A stretch of DNA of 64,000 nt from Unio delphinus (taxonomy: Eukaryota > Mollusca > Bivalvia > Unionida > Unionidae): the NCBI GenBank assembly GCA_029339505.1, contig JAQISU010000118.1, positions 3,208,001 to 3,272,000 of the forward strand. Direction: 5' to 3'. The notes under the pieces were generated by a model that worked only from the letters and a program-made list of their open reading frames with translations, had not been told where the DNA came from and made no database searches. The translations under genes and the position numbers were made by a program. Numbering within the stretch: position 1 is the first letter of the stretch; every line of letters starts with the position of its first letter. Shown here piece by piece: positions 62,609 through 64,000 of the stretch.

Positions 62609-64000
62609 ATGAAGGAGTTCAAGAGATTGACTTCGAAAAATGCTAAATTCAATACCGATAGAGAGTTCAAGAGATTATTGAAAATCAAAGCTAGATTTAA
62701 TCTCGATAGACCAAAAAAACGTCCAATAGACGGAAACATGAAAGAGTTTAAGAGATTATTGAAAATCAATCCTAGATTTAATCGCGATAGACCCAAAAAA
62801 CGTGTAGTAAACAGAAACAAACGTCCAAAACGTCCAAGAGACGGAAACATGAAAGAGTTTAAGAGATTATTGAAAATTAACCCTAAATTTAATATCGATA
62901 GACCAAAAAAAGTCCAAAACGTCCAATAGACGGAAACATGAAAGAGTTTAAGAGATTATTGAAAATCAATCCTAGATTTAATCGCGATAGACCCAAAAAA
63001 CGTAACAAACGTCCAAGAGACGGAAACATGAGATCACCATGGAAGGATGCTCAATTCAATCTTGATATAGTTTCTAATACACCCAAGAATAAAATTCTTG
63101 ATAAACCCATCAGAGACTGTTTTAATGAATTCAAGCGTGATGGAGCATCTTATTGCTGGTCAACATTTCGAATTGATGGTGTTGTTGACGCTACCATGAA
63201 TGATGAAAAAGCAGCAGTGATCATTTCACGTATTGGGGAAAAAAGTCATTTTTTTCCGAATCAAATTCATTATCCGTGAGGATGGAAAATGGATTATTAG
63301 GGATAAATTTGAACCCATTCTCAGGGGCAAAAAAACTGTCACCGTGAATCAGGATTCAAAACCGGGAATTTTGACTGGAATTGATAAACCCTACTACGAA
63401 AGATCTTATCCTGTCACAGCAGTTGTTTACGGGATCTATCCGCTCAATGAAAAACCTGATATTTCAAAACTAGCACCCATGAAATATTCGACAGGGCTAA
63501 ATTGTGTAGCAGAACGAATAATAGAACACTTCACAAATGCGTCCCGGGGAAATAAACTAACTGAGCTAAGACGAAAAAAAATAACCGAGTGGGAGTTCTA
63601 CGGTAAAAGAGCATGGGGCAACAATTCAGGATATAACCAAATTAGAAACATCATTGAGATTTCCAATATCGGTAAGGACAATCACCGGTGAAGTATTAAA
63701 AGAACCGAAATATCAGTCAAAAAAAGGAAACCCCATTGAAATTATTGATCATAACGCACACGCGTGGTCATCTGCAGTAACAATATTCCCACGGGATAGA
63801 ACCGTAAAATATCTATCCCAAACCGAAGAGTTTTTTTCAGAGCAGAAATTATTTGATGCTATTTACCATTTGAGTAAAAACGATCCTGTGTCAGTGTGAC
63901 TATTTCATAGTACTTCAGACGAGGAATGCAGATTTGATCAGTTTGTAAGGCCTAACGGAGAATTATACCGTACTGAAGAGCTACATAACCAAATGAAACA
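62609..64000 (+). pseudogene. PolB-helicase gene, N-terminal part, copy C (broken, cut by window edge)
   Basis: Starts with the basic EFKRLLKINPRFN repeats, then matches copy B through RDCFNEFKRDGASYCWSTFR, the PYYERSYPVTAVVYGIYPL segment and LNCVAERIIEHFTNASRGN. Frame changes occur near 62913, at a T-run at about 63249-63255 (seven T versus six in B) and near 63600-63650. A TGA at about 63897 replaces a Trp codon. The polymerase motif A and helicase lie beyond the window. Confidence 0.85.

Overview
The window looks like animal nuclear DNA, probably from a mollusc or another lophotrochozoan. It is AT-rich, full of microsatellites and minisatellites, and carries tRNA-derived SINEs, a decayed non-LTR retrotransposon, a fold-back MITE and a spliced host gene for a secreted LDLa/mucin-like/chitin-binding-like protein. 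The host assignment is inferred from these repeats and domains only.

The main content is a family of integrated double-stranded DNA virus-like elements of the Maverick/Polinton (adintovirus-like) kind. Three copies lie in the same orientation. Copy A (1 to about 2475) is cut by the window edge and decayed. Copy B (about 38303-52312) is nearly complete but has lost its left end. Copy C (53703 to beyond 64000) is cut by the window edge. An older, more diverged inverted fragment D (about 37120-38200) abuts B.

Gene order in B and C from left to right begins with a minus-strand late/virion block: penton-like protein, two-helix membrane protein, fibre-like repeat protein, adenain-like protease, pX/pVI-like protein, major capsid protein, a second small virion protein, a charged internal protein, a small conserved protein, a NUMOD/HNH homing-type endonuclease and a zinc-binding protein. 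A divergent plus-strand replication gene follows, encoding a PolB-like polymerase fused to an SF1 helicase and an HNH domain. In B come next a minus-strand retroviral-type integrase and DUF5679-phospholipase A2 protein, then a plus-strand FtsK/HerA (A32-like) packaging ATPase ending inside the terminal inverted repeat. Together this is a self-synthesising mobile-virus gene set: replication, integration, packaging, capsid and maturation. Capsid genes are intact in B and C, whereas polymerase, integrase and PLA2 genes carry stops or frameshifts, so these copies look like recent but dying endogenous viruses.

Between A and B lie about 35 kb of host-like DNA. It holds the five-exon host gene (3798-14724, minus strand; its first intron contains a 3.5 kb 45-bp minisatellite), microsatellites, SINEs (one nested, with an 11-bp target duplication), a LINE remnant (about 20070-20995), a MITE (23489-23744), a broken P2X7-like exon (26488-26749) and two adjacent satellite arrays (33190-35520 and 35545-36950). 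Most remaining stretches hold no gene I can support.
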